Shown: positions 11,772 to 23,410, numbered from the stretch's first letter. The stretch is 64,000 nt of DNA from Zanthoxylum bungeanum (GCA_019454045.1 SKCR01026805.1:1-64000); one strand, 5' to 3'. Notes: a model not told the origin generated them from the letters alone. A program made the numbers and translations.

Positions 11772-12535
11772 TTGTCCTCAGAAGCCCTCTTGGGCTTGGC
11801 TATCTTTGGCTGCTGTTGAGGACCAACTGCCTTCTTCTTCTTCTTCCCCTTCTTGTTCTTTCCCTTGGACATTCCTTGGGAAGAAGCTGAAAGTGAAGTA
11901 GATCTCGGAGGGCGTGTTGGTAGTCCCTTCTTAAGGTCCTCCTCTGCCGTGAGCAACATCCTATGTAGCTCATGGTAGGTGCAGACAGTCCCGTGCATGT
12001 TGAAGTACATCACAAACTGTCGGAATGAAGCTGGCATAGAACCAAGAATGACACTCCTCCCGAGGATGTCATTGAGGATGAGATTATGTTGCCTCAATTG
12101 ATCGATCAAATCGATCATATGAAGAACATGTGGGCTAACACTTTGCCCCTCATCCAGGCGCGCATGGAACAGTTCCATGGCGACCTTGTGAACAATCACC
12201 TGTTCTTGGTTCTCGAACGATTGTCTTAATCGCGTCATCATACTATAGGAATCAATCATACCATAGTATTGCTGTTTGAGTTTCGGAGAGAGCGAACTTA
12301 GGATGTATGATTTGACTCTCAAGTCATCATCCTTCCAAGTTTCAAAAACTCGGCGTTCCTCTTCCGAAGCCTCCTCACCCACTGCAAGGGGCAAAGGGCC
12401 CTCAAGCACATAACCCAACTTCTCGGAATCGAGGACAATCCTCAAATCCATTTCCCAGTCAGTAAAGTTTTCAGCGCCTTTCAGTTTGTTCGCATCTAGC
12501 ATACGCGCAAACTGGTTTGTGGATTGACCCGCCAT
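11612..12535 (-). CDS. Copia gag (nucleocapsid-containing structural protein)
   Basis: I place the start at the ATG at 12533-12535 (MAGQSTNQ), because the 24 codons upstream lie in the leader and the remnant at 1867 starts at the corresponding place. The protein has the helical UBN2-type gag body, with ENFTDWEMDLRIVL near the start and WKDDDLRVKSYIL, a Lys-rich basic segment (KGKNKKGKKKKK) and one CCHC zinc knuckle, CHHCGKVGHWKRNC, at about 256-269. It coats and packages element RNA. The last 30 codons are out of the true frame, since the protease continues in another frame. Confidence 0.9.
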   Translation of the reverse strand: MAGQSTNQFARMLDANKLKGAENFTDWEMDLRIVLDSEKLGYVLEGPLPLAVGEEASEEERRVFETWKDDDLRVKSYILSSLSPKLKQQYYGMIDSYSMMTRLRQSFENQEQVIVHKVAMELFHARLDEGQSVSPHVLHMIDLIDQLRQHNLILNDILGRSVILGSMPASFRQFVMYFNMHGTVCTYHELHRMLLTAEEDLKKGLPTRPPRSTSLSASSQGMSKGKNKKGKKKKKAVGPQQQPKIAKPKRASEDKCHHCGKVGHWKRNCPDYIAQFRRGETEHHQVLLFFQLLIYLWLVKPLHPTGF

Positions 12536-13262
12536 CGCAAATCTATCATATAGATCACGAAAAACGGTTAGCAGATTAAAAACAGTTTCATATAATATCA
12601 AAAGCATAAACTAGATCATGGATTTTTAATCTAATATGCCCCTCCCACTAAATCATGCATTACTGTAATCCCAACACAGAATACAAATATTCAATAATTA
12701 AATTAAATATAAATAGTGAAAAGTGGACCCCGTGAATATATTTCAGCTCACAGCAGAGGCACGGTCTCGCTTACGTATATTCATCAGGTAGACAACTCAC
12801 TTGTCAATCACTCAACAGTGACTCCTAAACACCCGGTCCTGGCCGTTTCTCGTTGTCGCTGCGGAGGCAGGCCCACAAGGAGACGTACCAAGGTTAAACT
12901 CGTCAATGATAAACTCAAGTTACTCACGTAATCCTGACAGCTAGGGCACGTTCAGAATTCCGCTTTTACTTGAATTTACCTTGTATCTGATATACGTTCG
13001 GTATAAATAAATCTTTATCGGCTACACCCTCACAGCAGAGGCACGGTCTCGGATGTAGTCACAAAGAGATATTCATAAACCGTATTGACGAGACGGACCA
13101 TATAACATGCATCAAATACATTACAATAAAACCTTATTATCAGGGATTTTCCGCTAAGTGTCATACACCCTAAATCTAACCGGTTTAGATCCTAATAAGC
13201 ATGCATACAATCAAGGAAAGATGATTAAAATATAGCCAATCATTTTAAATGGCCTAGAATCA
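12536..13262 (-). other. Copia untranslated leader with repeated 23-nt motif
   Basis: This is the stretch between gag and primer site. Two identical 23-nt copies lie at 12747-12769 and 13029-13051 (plus-strand words cacagcagaggcacggtctc), and a degenerate third copy lies near 12853-12876. No coding region is seen. The motif matches the repeated leader motif of the element at 31183-45169. Confidence 0.75.
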
Positions 13263-13279
13263 GACTCGCTCTGATACCA
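13263..13279 (-). other. Copia primer-binding site
   Basis: The minus strand reads tggtatcagagcgagtc three bases after the 5' LTR end. This is the usual plant Copia site complementary to the 3' end of initiator tRNA-Met, which primes minus-strand cDNA. Confidence 0.9.
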
Positions 13280-13282
13280 TTT

Positions 13283-15868
13283 TGAAGGGGTTTTATTACG
13301 GGTGAATCCGGTAACGCAGCGGAAGCGGGAAAATCGTTATTTTCCGATTTCAAAACTTTTTCTCGGATTAATTAAATAAACATATTTATTTAATACCCAA
13401 TAATCAAATAATGAAATAAAATTTCAATTGAATCAAATTCAAGTGAAATTACCAAATTACCCTTATATGGTATTTTGTCCGTTTTGGTCCGAAATTGATC
13501 CAATCAATTTTGAATGATTCTAAATCATTTCTAGGATGAATTATCATGCTCAAAACATCAAAACACCATAGGACACAAAAAATCCAATTCTTGTCCAAGC
13601 CGAGAGCTTCATTTGGGGGGGGTATTGGCCATTTGGTCATTTCATGCTTCAAAACTCATCCAAATGAAATCCAATCAACATGAAACTTTGCATGCATCAT
13701 ATACACACCCAAATGCTCAACATATCTCAAAAGCCCCAAATTCGGAATTGGTTATAAACCCTAATTTCTCAATTTCAACAATTGGACAAATTGGACTTAA
13801 TACACCAAATCAATTACTTCAATCATCAATCTTTCAACTAATTCAAGTCTCAACACAATGAAACAACTCAAGATCAAATCTAGGTCATTTAAGAGTGGGT
13901 CAACAACTCTAGAATAGCAACATGGTTTCATAAACCTTAAAAGAGTACATATAACTACACTAGTTACACCTTTGTTCATCATACATGCTCAACACTTTCA
14001 TTAAAACAACCATCATCAAAAACCACAAGAAATAAAGAAAGGAACATCCTAAGAATATCAATATTAAAGCTAGAACAAAGGAACAAATTCCTTACTAATA
14101 GCAAGTTCAAGAAACTTACTAAAAATCCAAGCTTTTTGATGTTTAATTTCTTTCTTCAAGCTTTCTTTTGCTTCAACAATGGTGTCTCTCTCTTTTAAAA
14201 GTGTATTAGGTTATGTTAAATGAAAAGCAAATGAAACAATATATACTTGTGTGTTAAAAGGCCTTGGCCGAAAATCATAGCAAGCAATATACAACCATTT
14301 TCATTTCAATTTCATTTCATTTGCATTTAGTTAAAGTAATATAAATATCTAAACAACTTTATAGATATTTATCTACTTTAATAAAGCAACTAAATCATTA
14401 CAAATTAAATATCCTAACATTAAATATTTATATTTTAATTAATTTAATCATTTAACAATTAAATAATTAATTAATTAATCAAATACAAATATATTAAATA
14501 TATGTATAATATTTACATTAAATATAAAAACATATATTCATTTAGGATAAAGTCAAATAACTCATTTTGACTATTAATTAATGTGTATTTAAATTAATCA
14601 AGTATTAAATGTAAATACACAATAATTACGTAAATGACTATCGGGTCCTTTTTGCACGTATCTTGCGTTTAACCTTTAAACGACTTTATAAATAATCAAT
14701 ATTATTTATTTAATGTTGCTCTAGTGCTCTACGAGTTTGTTTCATTATGAGACTCTCTAGGTTCAGGTATTTCCGTCACGAAATCAAATTTCGTGTCCAT
14801 AATCTATCCACCCGTAGATTATGACGATCACGGATAATCTCGCTGAACCACACAGGTCGAGGTCATGGCAAATGTATAATTCCTCCGTCACAGGTATCCG
14901 GATTTATCCCAGAGATATAGATGTAAACGTCAAATCTCTATGGGGATTATCCAGTCGACTATTCTATTAGCAATTCTCATAAGAATGTTTAGAACTAGCT
15001 TCTAAACTTTACCACGGGCCCATGGATTTATCTTATTGCTAATTGTATGGACTACCTATGCTCTGGTACACAGAACTGACGGATCCTATCTTGACACACA
15101 TAGGACACACTGAGGATCTATCTACACCCAACGAACAGGCGGAGGTCTGATCTAAATAGATCGGTGACGTGACTGCCATCTAAGTGTAGAGGATGTCTCA
15201 TGTGCCCACTATGGCATCTCAAGTCTAAGAATCACAAGTGCTACTCAACCCAAGAAGATTCTTATTGACGCTGGTTCCATTAAGAATCTTCGGTGAGTCG
15301 TTCAGTGTTTATCCGCTATAAACTAAAGACAATACTAGTCATGGAAGATTGATAAACCATTGACAATCAATATTGAAATAAGACAACCTCTTTTACTTTA
15401 CTGACCACCAGACACTACAACACGGACAAAACAGGAAAACCGTCTGGTGTCCATCCATTAGCAAAAAAAAATCATCTCGGTGTAAGTCGTTTCATTGTTT
15501 ATTCCGCTATAAAACCCTACAGGTCTATACCAGTCTCCAAGACTTATGGTTCAATTGAGAAACCTTGGAATCATATATTCCAGTAACGACTTGTACCGGT
15601 CTCAAAAGGGTTTACTATACTGACCAAGCAGTGTAAACCTTGACCCGGAACTGTCTGAGAATGCCAACGTCATGATACGTATCATGTCCGTTGCGACGCT
15701 TTTGCAACTGTATCAATGACTAATCATTCTAAGGTCATTACGTCTTTACCATATTATAAACGATTATTATATTAAGAAACGCATATGTATTCAAATAATA
15801 TTGTTTTACAGAAGTATTTTTACAAGGAAATACAACCGGAATTGGCGCTGTGAGCACCAACCCCAACA
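13283..15868 (-). repeat. Copia 5' LTR (2586 bp) with a noisy internal duplication
   Basis: It matches 6143-8565 over its length. It is longer because of about 190 extra bases at roughly 15322-15510, an error-rich second version of neighbouring LTR sequence. Hairpin 14777-14795 and the inverted repeats 14798-14839 match those of the partner. The LTR ends at 15868 and is followed by the target duplication gtaac. Confidence 0.92.
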
Positions 15869-15873
15869 GTAAC

Positions 15874-16437
15874 GAGTAGGAAGGATTTATATGGAGGTTC
15901 TCTGGGGTTTACGGCCATCTAGAAGCATCGCAGAGTAGACACACATGGGAACTCTTGAGAAGGTTATCAGGCCTGTTTGACTTGCCCTGATTTGTGGTAG
16001 GGATTTTAATGAAATCTTATTTGCGGAGGAAAAGATAGGTGGGGGGAGAAAATACCAGAAGCTATGGACGAGTTCAGGGAGGTATTAAAATTTTGTGATC
16101 TGGAGGACTTAGGTTTTGTTGGCTGCCCTTTTACTTGGTCGAACAGAAGATTTGGGAGGGGTCTGATTGAAGAAAGATTGGACAGGTTCTGTGGAAACTC
16201 AAAATGGCAGAGATTGACGATGGTGCTTACGAGCCGGAATGTTGAAGCATGAGGCTCAGATCACGCCCCAATACTGCTGGAGATGAAGGGAAAAATCTGG
16301 AAAGAAGATGTGTGTAAAGCTGGGAGGAGGAGATTCTCTTATGAAGAGGTTTGGAATCCATATAAAGCTTGTGGAGATATTATTAAGGATTGTTGGGAGA
16401 GACCTATGAGAATGCAAAATTGTAATATGCCTCAAGT
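15874..16437 (+). pseudogene. LINE ORF2: endonuclease C-terminal part
   Basis: After the Copia element the LINE resumes. Text encoding the central endonuclease region is visible in shifted frames (about 15890-16030, with a stop in the Asp-Phe-Asn motif region). Then 16064-16252 gives GFVGCPFTWSNRR and ERLDRF, and just past a TGA the motif SDHAPILLEMK (Ser-Asp-His) of APE endonucleases. The frames are broken by at least one stop and one indel. The segment ends at the hAT-type MITE, whose target duplication cctcaagt occupies 16430-16437. Confidence 0.8.
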
Positions 16438-16895
16438 TAGGAGTGGACATTATCGGATTCGGATCGGATCGGACCGAATCCGATCCGATCCGATCTAAAA
16501 TGTCCACGGTTGTTTGATTCGATCGGATCGAATCATGTTATCGAACTCGATCCGATCCGATAATTATCGGATCGGATCGGATCAGATCGGATTGGTTTGA
16601 TCCGAATTCGAATCGGATCGAATCGGACCAATTCGATCCGAAATCATCCTATTTCGGATTGGATTGGTCCGATCCGATCCGAATTCGATTGGATTGGATA
16701 AAATCTGATCCGATCGAATTTTTTTTATTTTATTTAATATGTAACGACGTCGTTTTACATATTAAAAAAAATCGATCGGATCGGATCGGATCGGATAAAA
16801 TCCGATCCGATCCGAAATCCGTCGAACCGGACCAACAGGATTCGATCGGATTTGCTAATCGGATCGGATCGGATCCGATCCGATGCCCACCCCTA
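16438..16895. mobile_element. hAT-type MITE 1 with CGGATC repeats
   Basis: The 458-bp element has inverted ends (left taggagtggacat, right in reverse complement taggggtgggcat) and an exact 8-bp target duplication cctcaagt (16430-16437 and 16896-16903). Both features are diagnostic of the hAT superfamily. Nearly all of its interior is made of cggatc/gatccg words in both orientations, giving extensive self-complementarity. It has no coding capacity and lies between the endonuclease and RT parts of the LINE. Confidence 0.9.
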
Positions 16896-16903
16896 CCTCA
16901 AGT

Positions 16904-18151
16904 GTTTGTTGAGTGTGTGGGGGAAACTCAAGAGAGATTGAAAATATGGAGTGCTAAGGAGTTTGGAAACAGACATAAACAGCTAAAGGAACTGCAAAAC
17001 GAACTAATGCAGGCCAAAAGGGTAGGCGACCATCTTAGAGAAGGGACAGAGATTAAAAGGATAGAAGAACAAATTGACTTGCTGCTGAGGGAAGAAGAGA
17101 TATACTGGAGGCAGAGGTCAAGAATTTCTTGGCTCAAAGCAGGGGATAAGAACACGAAGTTCTTCCACAACTTTGCCTCCGAGAGAAGAAAGAAGAATCT
17201 GATTAAGGGTATAATGGATAATGAAGGCAAATGGGTGTCCAGTGAAGATGAAATAGCGACAGTGGCGTGTGACTATTTTTCAAACCTTTTCTCTTCTACA
17301 AACCCATCTCCTCAACAGACTGAAAAGGCTCTCTGTGGAATTCAACACAAAGTTACAAGTGAGATGGTTAAAATCCTAAGTACTCCGTTCAATGCAGAAA
17401 ACGTATGGGATGCTCTTAGAGAGATGCATCCGACCAAAGCCCATGGGCCTGACGGATTACCAGCAGTTTTCTTCCAAAAGCATTGGGCAGTAGTTCGACT
17501 GAAGGTAACACAACTTTGTCTGGCTGCTCTCAACCATCACACTGATATCTCAAGTATTAATCACACACTAATTGCCCTTATTCCAAAACAAAAACAGCCT
17601 TCCACAATCTCTGAGTATAGGCCGATAAGTTTATGTAATGTCATTTATCGGATTATAGCTAAATGTGCAGCTAATAAGCTCAAATTAGTGCTTGGTGAGT
17701 TGATATCTCCGAACCAAAGTGCTTTTGTCCCAGAGAGATTGATTACCGATAATGTTATTATTGGTTATGAGTGCCTTCATAAGGTTAGACAGAAGATGGT
17801 AAGCAGGGATTGGTAGCTCTGAAGCTAGACATAAGCAAAACATATGATAGAGTTGAGTGGGGTTTTGTCTTGGGAGTTCTGAGCAAATTGGGTTTTCCGG
17901 AATCATGGAAGGGTCTGATATATAATTGTATTTTTTCACCCAACCACTCTGTTATTATCAACGGTAAGATTAGAGGGTTGATTCGTCCACAAAGGGGTTT
18001 GAGGCAGGAATGTCCTTTATCTCCTTATCTTTTCATTCTGTGTGCTGAAGCATTATCAGGTCTTCTTAATAGAGGAATCAGGGAGGCCGATTTCGGAGGA
18101 ATAAAATTTGGGAAAGATGTAGTAGTGTCTCTTTTTTTTTTTTGCGGATGA
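16904..18151 (+). pseudogene. LINE ORF2: reverse transcriptase
   Basis: From 16904 the LINE frame reads through a Lys/Glu-rich linker to the RT: WLKAGDKNTKFFH, HGPDGLPAVFFQKHW, LIALIPKQKQ, YRPISLCNVIYRIIAK and FVPERLITDN, all conserved in plant L1. The frame is interrupted at 17816 and resumes at 17810 as LDISKTYDRVEW and GLRQECPLSPYLF. The catalytic F-A-D-D motif follows a run of T at 18131-18143 and is out of frame, so the enzyme cannot be made intact. Confidence 0.9.
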
Positions 18152-18155
18152 TAGC

Positions 18156-20166
18156 TTGGTGTTTATAAAGGCCTCCACTAGAGACTGTTCGAACCTAAAT
18201 GAGCTCTTTGACTGCTATGCGACGGCCTCAGGTCATATATTTAATTATGCTAAGTCATCAATTTTATTCAGTCCTAACACTTGCCCAGCCACAGTGGATG
18301 GAATTAAAGGTATTCTTAAGTTGAACTCAGCCTCTCCCCATGAGAGATATCTGGGACTTCCTTCTATGGTGAGTAGAAAAAAAAAGTTGTTCAATGAGAT
18401 TAAGCACAAGGTTATTCAGAGAGCTATTAAGTGGCTTGGAAGAACTTTCTCTAGTGGTGGTAAAGAAGTTCTAATTAAAGTTGTTGCTCAAGCCATCACA
18501 TCCTATGCTATGAGTGTGTTTAAACTTCCTCGGGGCTTATGTGAAGAGTTGCACAAGAAGCTAAATGCATTCTGGTGGGGTTCCTCCAGTGAGAAAAAAA
18601 GAATACATTGGGCCAGCTGGGATAGGCTTAGCAAATCAAAAGTAAAAGGTGGAATGGGATTTAGAGACTTAGGACTGTTTAATAAAGCTCTGTTGGCGAA
18701 GCAGGGTTGGCGAATTTTACAAAGCCCGGAATCTTTAGTGGCAGAAGTACTTAAAGCTAGGTATTTCAGAGATGGAAATTTCCTCAATGCTAAATTAGGG
18801 CACAACCCGTCCTTTATTTGGAGAAGTATTCTTTGGGGCAGAGCACTACTGCAAAAGGGAATTCGGTGGAGGATTGAGAATGGGGAAAGCGTGACAATCA
18901 TGAAGAGTAGTTGGTTGCCTAGACCAAATCTGTTTATACCAATTGGGAGCAAAGTGTTGCCCGGGAAAGCAAAAGTGAGCTGTCTACTCTTGGATAATCA
19001 CGGGTGGAATGAAGATTTAGTGAAGGAAAATTTTTTCGATGAAGATGCGAAGGAAGTCTTGAATATCCCCTTGCCTAAAGGATCAATGCAGGATAAGTTG
19101 ATTTGGCATTTTGACAAGAGGGGAATTTTTTCGGTGAAATCGGCGTATCATCTTGCTATGAACAGTGAGAAGAGATCAGAAGAATGCTCCTCATCGAGCT
19201 CGACTAGCAATCTCTGGGGAAAATTGTGGAGATTACGCCTGCCTGAAAAAAGTGAAGATCTTCATTTGGAAGGGGCTGTGTGGTTGGCTCCCAACAGCAG
19301 CTAATCTTCTAACTAAGAAGGTCCAAATCGACGGAATTTGCCAGAGGTGTGGTAAAGATATGGAAACTTTGGTTCATGCGCTTTTCACCTGTAAATGTTC
19401 TAAGAATTGTTGGTCACTTCCTATCCAGAAGCAGATGCGCAAGATGGCTGAAGGTGGCAGTTTTGGGGACTTGTTGAAGTGGTGTCTTGACAGTGCAAAA
19501 CACATGGAGCTGGAGCAAAATGTTATGCTGATGTGGACCATTTGGGGGGCAAGGAATGAAGCTATTTTCGAAGGCAGGGAATCTGATTGCAGAACAATTA
19601 TAGCCAGGGCTGAGGCGACTTGGAACGCATATGAGAGAGTGGCTACTGATGAAGATATCAGCATCACAGATATTAACAGTAAAAAAGCCTTGAGTTGGTA
19701 CCCCCCTCCTGTTGATTGGATTAAATTGAATGTGGATGCTGCTATAAATGTGGCTGATGGTGATGTTGGGTTGGGTGTAGTGTTTCGAAATCATCAAAGT
19801 GAGTTTATAGCAGTAGCTTCAAAGACCTCCAAATTTCAGAGTGATGTAGAGATCGCAGAAGCAGAAGCGGTCCTGTTCGGGGTGGAGTGTGCAAAAGATT
19901 TGGGCCTTTTGAATGTTATTATTGAGTCTGATGCAAAAAATGTTGTTCGTTTAATAGCATGAGAGATGCGGAGCTTAAAAGAAGTGTGTTGGATCGTAGG
20001 AGAGATTAAAAGTGCTGTTCAATTGTTGGGTTCGACTAGGATACAATTCGAACCAAGATCTTGTAATATCGCTGCTCATCGAGTAGCTAAGTTTGCCTGC
20101 TTTAGTCAGGTATCGGGGCTGTGGAGGGATTCATTCCCCCCTTTCATTTCCTGTATTATTGGTTAA
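18156..20166 (+). pseudogene. LINE ORF2: RT tail, zf-RVT and RNase H
   Basis: The frame 18156-19304 carries the RT thumb and linker (YLGLPSMVSRKKK, INGWRI-like text) and a long plant-L1 region with KGGMGFRDLGLFNKALLAKQ. An overlapping frame 19165-19962 gives the zf-RVT-type segment KVKIFIWKGLCGWLPT with CQRCGKDMETLVHALFTC, then an RNase H of the RVT_3 type starting WIKLNVDAA with a later ESDAKN. A stop at 19960-19962 precedes the last RNase H part (19966-20166, FEPRSCNIAAHRVAKFA). The RNase H is C-terminal to the RT, as in a subset of plant L1 elements. Confidence 0.85.
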
Positions 20167-20191
20167 TTTGTGCAATGACTACTGAACTTTC

Positions 20192-20201
20192 AAAAAAAAA
20201 A
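20192..20201 (+). other. LINE 3' A-run
   Basis: Ten or more A follow 25 bases after the last stop codon and mark the 3' end of the LINE. Confidence 0.7.
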
Positions 20202-20392
20202 ATTTTGATTTTGAAAAATAAAGATAACTAATGAAGACGAGTTAAATATTTGAGATGAGCTGGATTTATTGCTCCTCCCCACTCTCTTTAAAAAAGAAAA
20301 ATAATTAAATAATTACCTAATAATTAAATTAGGTGCTGGAAACTTTGGAAAAAAACAGTGGGGCTCTTCTATATTTTTGATAAAACATATCA

Positions 20393-20423
<31 letters not shown>

Positions 20424-22732
20424 CAGGAGGGTTTAAAAATCCCACACAAATATTTCCTGCTACTCGGCCTCGGGTCAAAGCCGGCTCTGCTCAAACTGTT
20501 TTGTTCTTCATCTGTACGTTCTCATTTTTCAACATTTTTATTGGTTTTAAAATAATTTCATTTTTATAATTATTTACAAAGATTTGAAGAGTGAGACGAT
20601 CGGAGAAAATCTATCATACAATAGTAATATCATAATAACAAAATAATTAAAATATAAATATTAAATTATATATATTATTTATTATTTATTTGTGTATCAC
20701 ATCACTCATACTTATTTTAAGCATAAAAGATTTACTGAGAGTGTGAATATTTATACTGTGGCTTACTCGCTGAGTGAAGCGTGCATCCAACGCGTTATGT
20801 GATATGTCTCACTAAGCAGCTCATGGGTCGCACATTTTTCAATGACTCACCTGTCAATGTCTTCTTGCTGCTGCACTTGAAAGCTAAACCGAAGAATTTT
20901 TTCAAAATAAAAAATTAACCTAACTGATTACAACCTCTCACTTAAGAGTTCAGATGTTTACGTTTAATCTTTCAAGTTTGAACAAAGTCCATGTGATTGA
21001 AAAGAACACTTCACTTTAATCATAATGTTAATGAACCTAGGTGGCTCTTTAATAAGGCCAATTATGATGGGTTATTGACATTAATTAATAACATTTTACT
21101 CGAATTCACTTTTTTACCACGTCCATGTGATTTTCATGTATATAACTGAGCTAAATTGATCTGAGGTCTTGTATCAGTTGACTCTTAATCTATATTTGGT
21201 CATATTGTGGAATAACAGAACTAAAATCCATGCCATCCATACTTTATAGATTCGTAATCTATTTTCTTCTATCAATCCCGTATTAAATGATACTTATCCT
21301 ATCCAAACTCTCATATAATTGATTGTGAAGATAAACAAATATTTCATTTATTATCCTTGGAAATAGTTAGATACGCATAATATAAATCAAATATGCAATT
21401 ACCTAGAAATTCCGGGTGTAGTCATAAAATTCTTCATCTCATGAAACCAAAGTTATAATAATATTTAGTTTATGATATTGAGATTAGTAATCAAACCACA
21501 TGATAAATCAATTTTGCAGTGTTTGAACATTATATAAACCTGATCCTTGACTGAATCTCGAAAAAGGTGAGAATGAGCACATGATGGTCCAACGCACGTG
21601 CTTATAACACGTGCTTGTCCCTCTTTTTTTTCCTTCTTAATTTCCATCACTCATCTTTTTTATTTTATTTATATTTTATTTTAATTCTGATTCATGAATA
21701 TCACAGATGGGGAACAGTAGCTGGGTAGTCATAAAAAAACCTTTACTAACCATGTGCTTTATGTCCCCTACTTCTCTACTTTTTTTTTTTTTTTTTTCCA
21801 AAATAATGTTTTACTTTTACCTCTCTATTCGTATCGTTTTGTGTTTAGGTTACATTTTAAAGCCCATAAGAGAGAGTAAAAAACAAAGCCGCAGCCCCTC
21901 AAATTTTTTTGGGTTCAAGCAAGCGAGGGCATTTACATTTAATGAAGAAGATGAAAAGTAAAAATCTATTGAAAATCATTTTTTTTCCTGTTATTAAATT
22001 AGAGTGTTCTTCTTTATTGTCAAGCAATTTGCTTTTGTTTCAAGCCTTTAAAGCAGCTTTATCCTTTGGAAAGGGGCAGTGCAAAGGAGAGAAAATTTGT
22101 GGGTGTTTTCCGTTTTTTCATTGATACGCAAAATGAGAAATATTCACACATTTTTGTTAAAAAATGATTCCGATTACAAAAAAATAATACCATCATGCTT
22201 TAGCCTCTTGTTCCCACGTGTATGCATGTGATTAAGGGCCCCTGGCTAAGCTGGCTCGTACAGTTTGGATAATGAATATATGGTCAAAACAAAAGTAATC
22301 TAATCCAAAAAAAAGACCATATTCAGGAAAAAAATAAAAAATAAAAAATAAACAGCTTTCATGTGAACAATAGTGGACTGACATAAAAGATATACATACA
22401 TTTCTTGAAAATATTATATTATTCTGTTTTTTTTTTTTGTTGCCCCGTTTTGCCGCAGACAAAACATAACGAGTTTCACTCATTGCAGGTGCAAGAAATC
22501 ATGGCATCAACATCAGTTACATCACGTGGCCAAAGGTCACCATTTCGGTACTTGGTATGAATTTATGGACCTTTTGGTTTCATCTTATCTACATATTTGA
22601 CAAAAGGGATAAGGAATAGAATTAGGTAAAACAAATTGACTTTATCAATAACTTCCCCTAGACATGTAACCAACCCATTAACCCATCCTCGGGTATGAGA
22701 GAAAATTTTTATAATGACTCGATAGTAAATAT
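20202..22732. other. Non-genic region
   Basis: I find no supported gene. A T11-A19 palindromic tract lies at 20393-20422 and other homopolymers lie at 21780-21797 and 22430-22440. Short open frames at 21465-22483 show no domain and are not supported. Confidence 0.5.
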
Positions 22733-22734
22733 AT

Positions 22735-22875
22735 ATTTTTTTTAACGTCGGAAACTCTACCACCAAATTACCCAACTCGGATTTAAGCGAAGTAGGTTCA
22801 ACCCCCCGAACTCAAATCCAGGACCTGAAAATCAAATCTTAAATCATTTGCCACTAAACCATCGCTCTTCGGAAC
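22735..22875 (-). mobile_element. tRNA-type SINE copy
   Basis: Read on the minus strand, the 5' part holds gatggtttagtggcaaatg (box-A-like) and ggatttgagttcg (box-B-like), followed by a body ending in ggtggtagagtttccgac and an A-rich tail, which appears as a T-run on the plus strand. Related copies occur at 23133-23290, 28282-28382 and 28505-28654. The order of boxes and tail fits an RNA polymerase III-derived SINE. Confidence 0.65.
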
Positions 22876-23132
22876 GACCTGATAGTATACTCATATCCTA
22901 ACGCGATAAAAATGTGGGGGCTGTGATATCACGTAGTCGACTATACGTGCATATCCTTCCACAATCCCAAGCCTCGTGTCCCCAACTACACATGCTATAT
23001 ATCTATATTTTAAGACATGTAGGTAGATGCAATATGAAAACTGATCATGCCATGAAGAATGACTTCTGGATACAGATAAAAGAGAACATGTTTATAATTT
23101 TTGCTATTACTAAACAAATTAATACATGACAA

Positions 23133-23290
23133 TTTTTTTTTTTTGAATTGTTAGAAACTCCACCACCAAACCACCTCTTCCGGACTTAAGCAGAGAAGAT
23201 AAAACATCCAGCTGTCTCAGGCTCTTACAAAAAACACACTCGCTGAATTCGAACTCAGAATCTCAAGGTAAAATCATGAACCCTACATGG
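23133..23290 (-). mobile_element. tRNA-type SINE copy
   Basis: This is the same family as 22735-22875: body with ggtggtggagtttctaac, box-B-like gagttcgaattc and a T-run of about 12 on the plus strand at the left end (the A-tail on the minus strand). It lies just downstream of the BCCIP gene. Confidence 0.65.
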
Positions 23291-23410
23291 CAACTTACAA
23301 TCAAAAGAAAGGCCAAAACAAAGAGAGGACATGTTTTGAAGCTGTTGCAGAAGCCCTAGAAAGAGAAAAATCAAAGCCCCTAAACAAAAGAAATTATGCA
23401 CCTTTAGGTC

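Larger units (their letters stand above)
6143..15868 (-). mobile_element. Full-length Ty1/Copia retrotransposon, recently inserted
   Basis: The 9726-bp element runs on the minus strand from its 5' LTR (13283-15868) to its 3' LTR (6143-8565). Seen from the minus strand it starts tgttgggg and ends ccccttca, with gtaac exactly duplicated on both sides (6138-6142 and 15869-15873). A primer site (13263-13279), leader, gag, protease, integrase, reverse transcriptase, RNase H and a purine tract follow in Copia order. The LTRs look nearly identical, with most differences being single-base indels, so insertion was recent. Despite this the coding part is split into several frames at indels. Confidence 0.95.
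5292..20201 (+). mobile_element. L1-like LINE (non-LTR retrotransposon), interrupted twice and defective
   Basis: The plus-strand pieces 5308-6142 and 15874-20166 together give the order ORF1 tail, endonuclease, reverse transcriptase, zf-RVT-type domain and a C-terminal RNase H, typical of plant L1 elements. An A-run (20192-20201) follows the last stop. The 5' end is truncated within ORF1, as is common for LINEs. A weak candidate target duplication is attttgtattt before the element (5281-5291) and attttgatttt after the A-run. A Copia element and a hAT-type MITE sit inside it with exact target duplications, so the LINE is older than both. Stops and frameshifts make it inactive. Confidence 0.85.

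Noticed and set aside
16256..16507. Minus-strand open frame opposite the LINE
   Set aside because: It is the shadow of LINE coding sequence and MITE repeats.
16600..16900. The cggatc-rich stretch considered as a satellite or microsatellite
   Set aside because: Inverted ends and an 8-bp target duplication show it is a hAT-type MITE.
21707..22124. Two overlapping plus-strand open frames after the LINE
   Set aside because: They contain homopolymer-coded Phe/Lys runs and no recognisable domain or splice context.
22500..22875. Box A/B-like text considered as a tRNA gene
   Set aside because: No cloverleaf could be drawn; body, tail and other copies fit a SINE.
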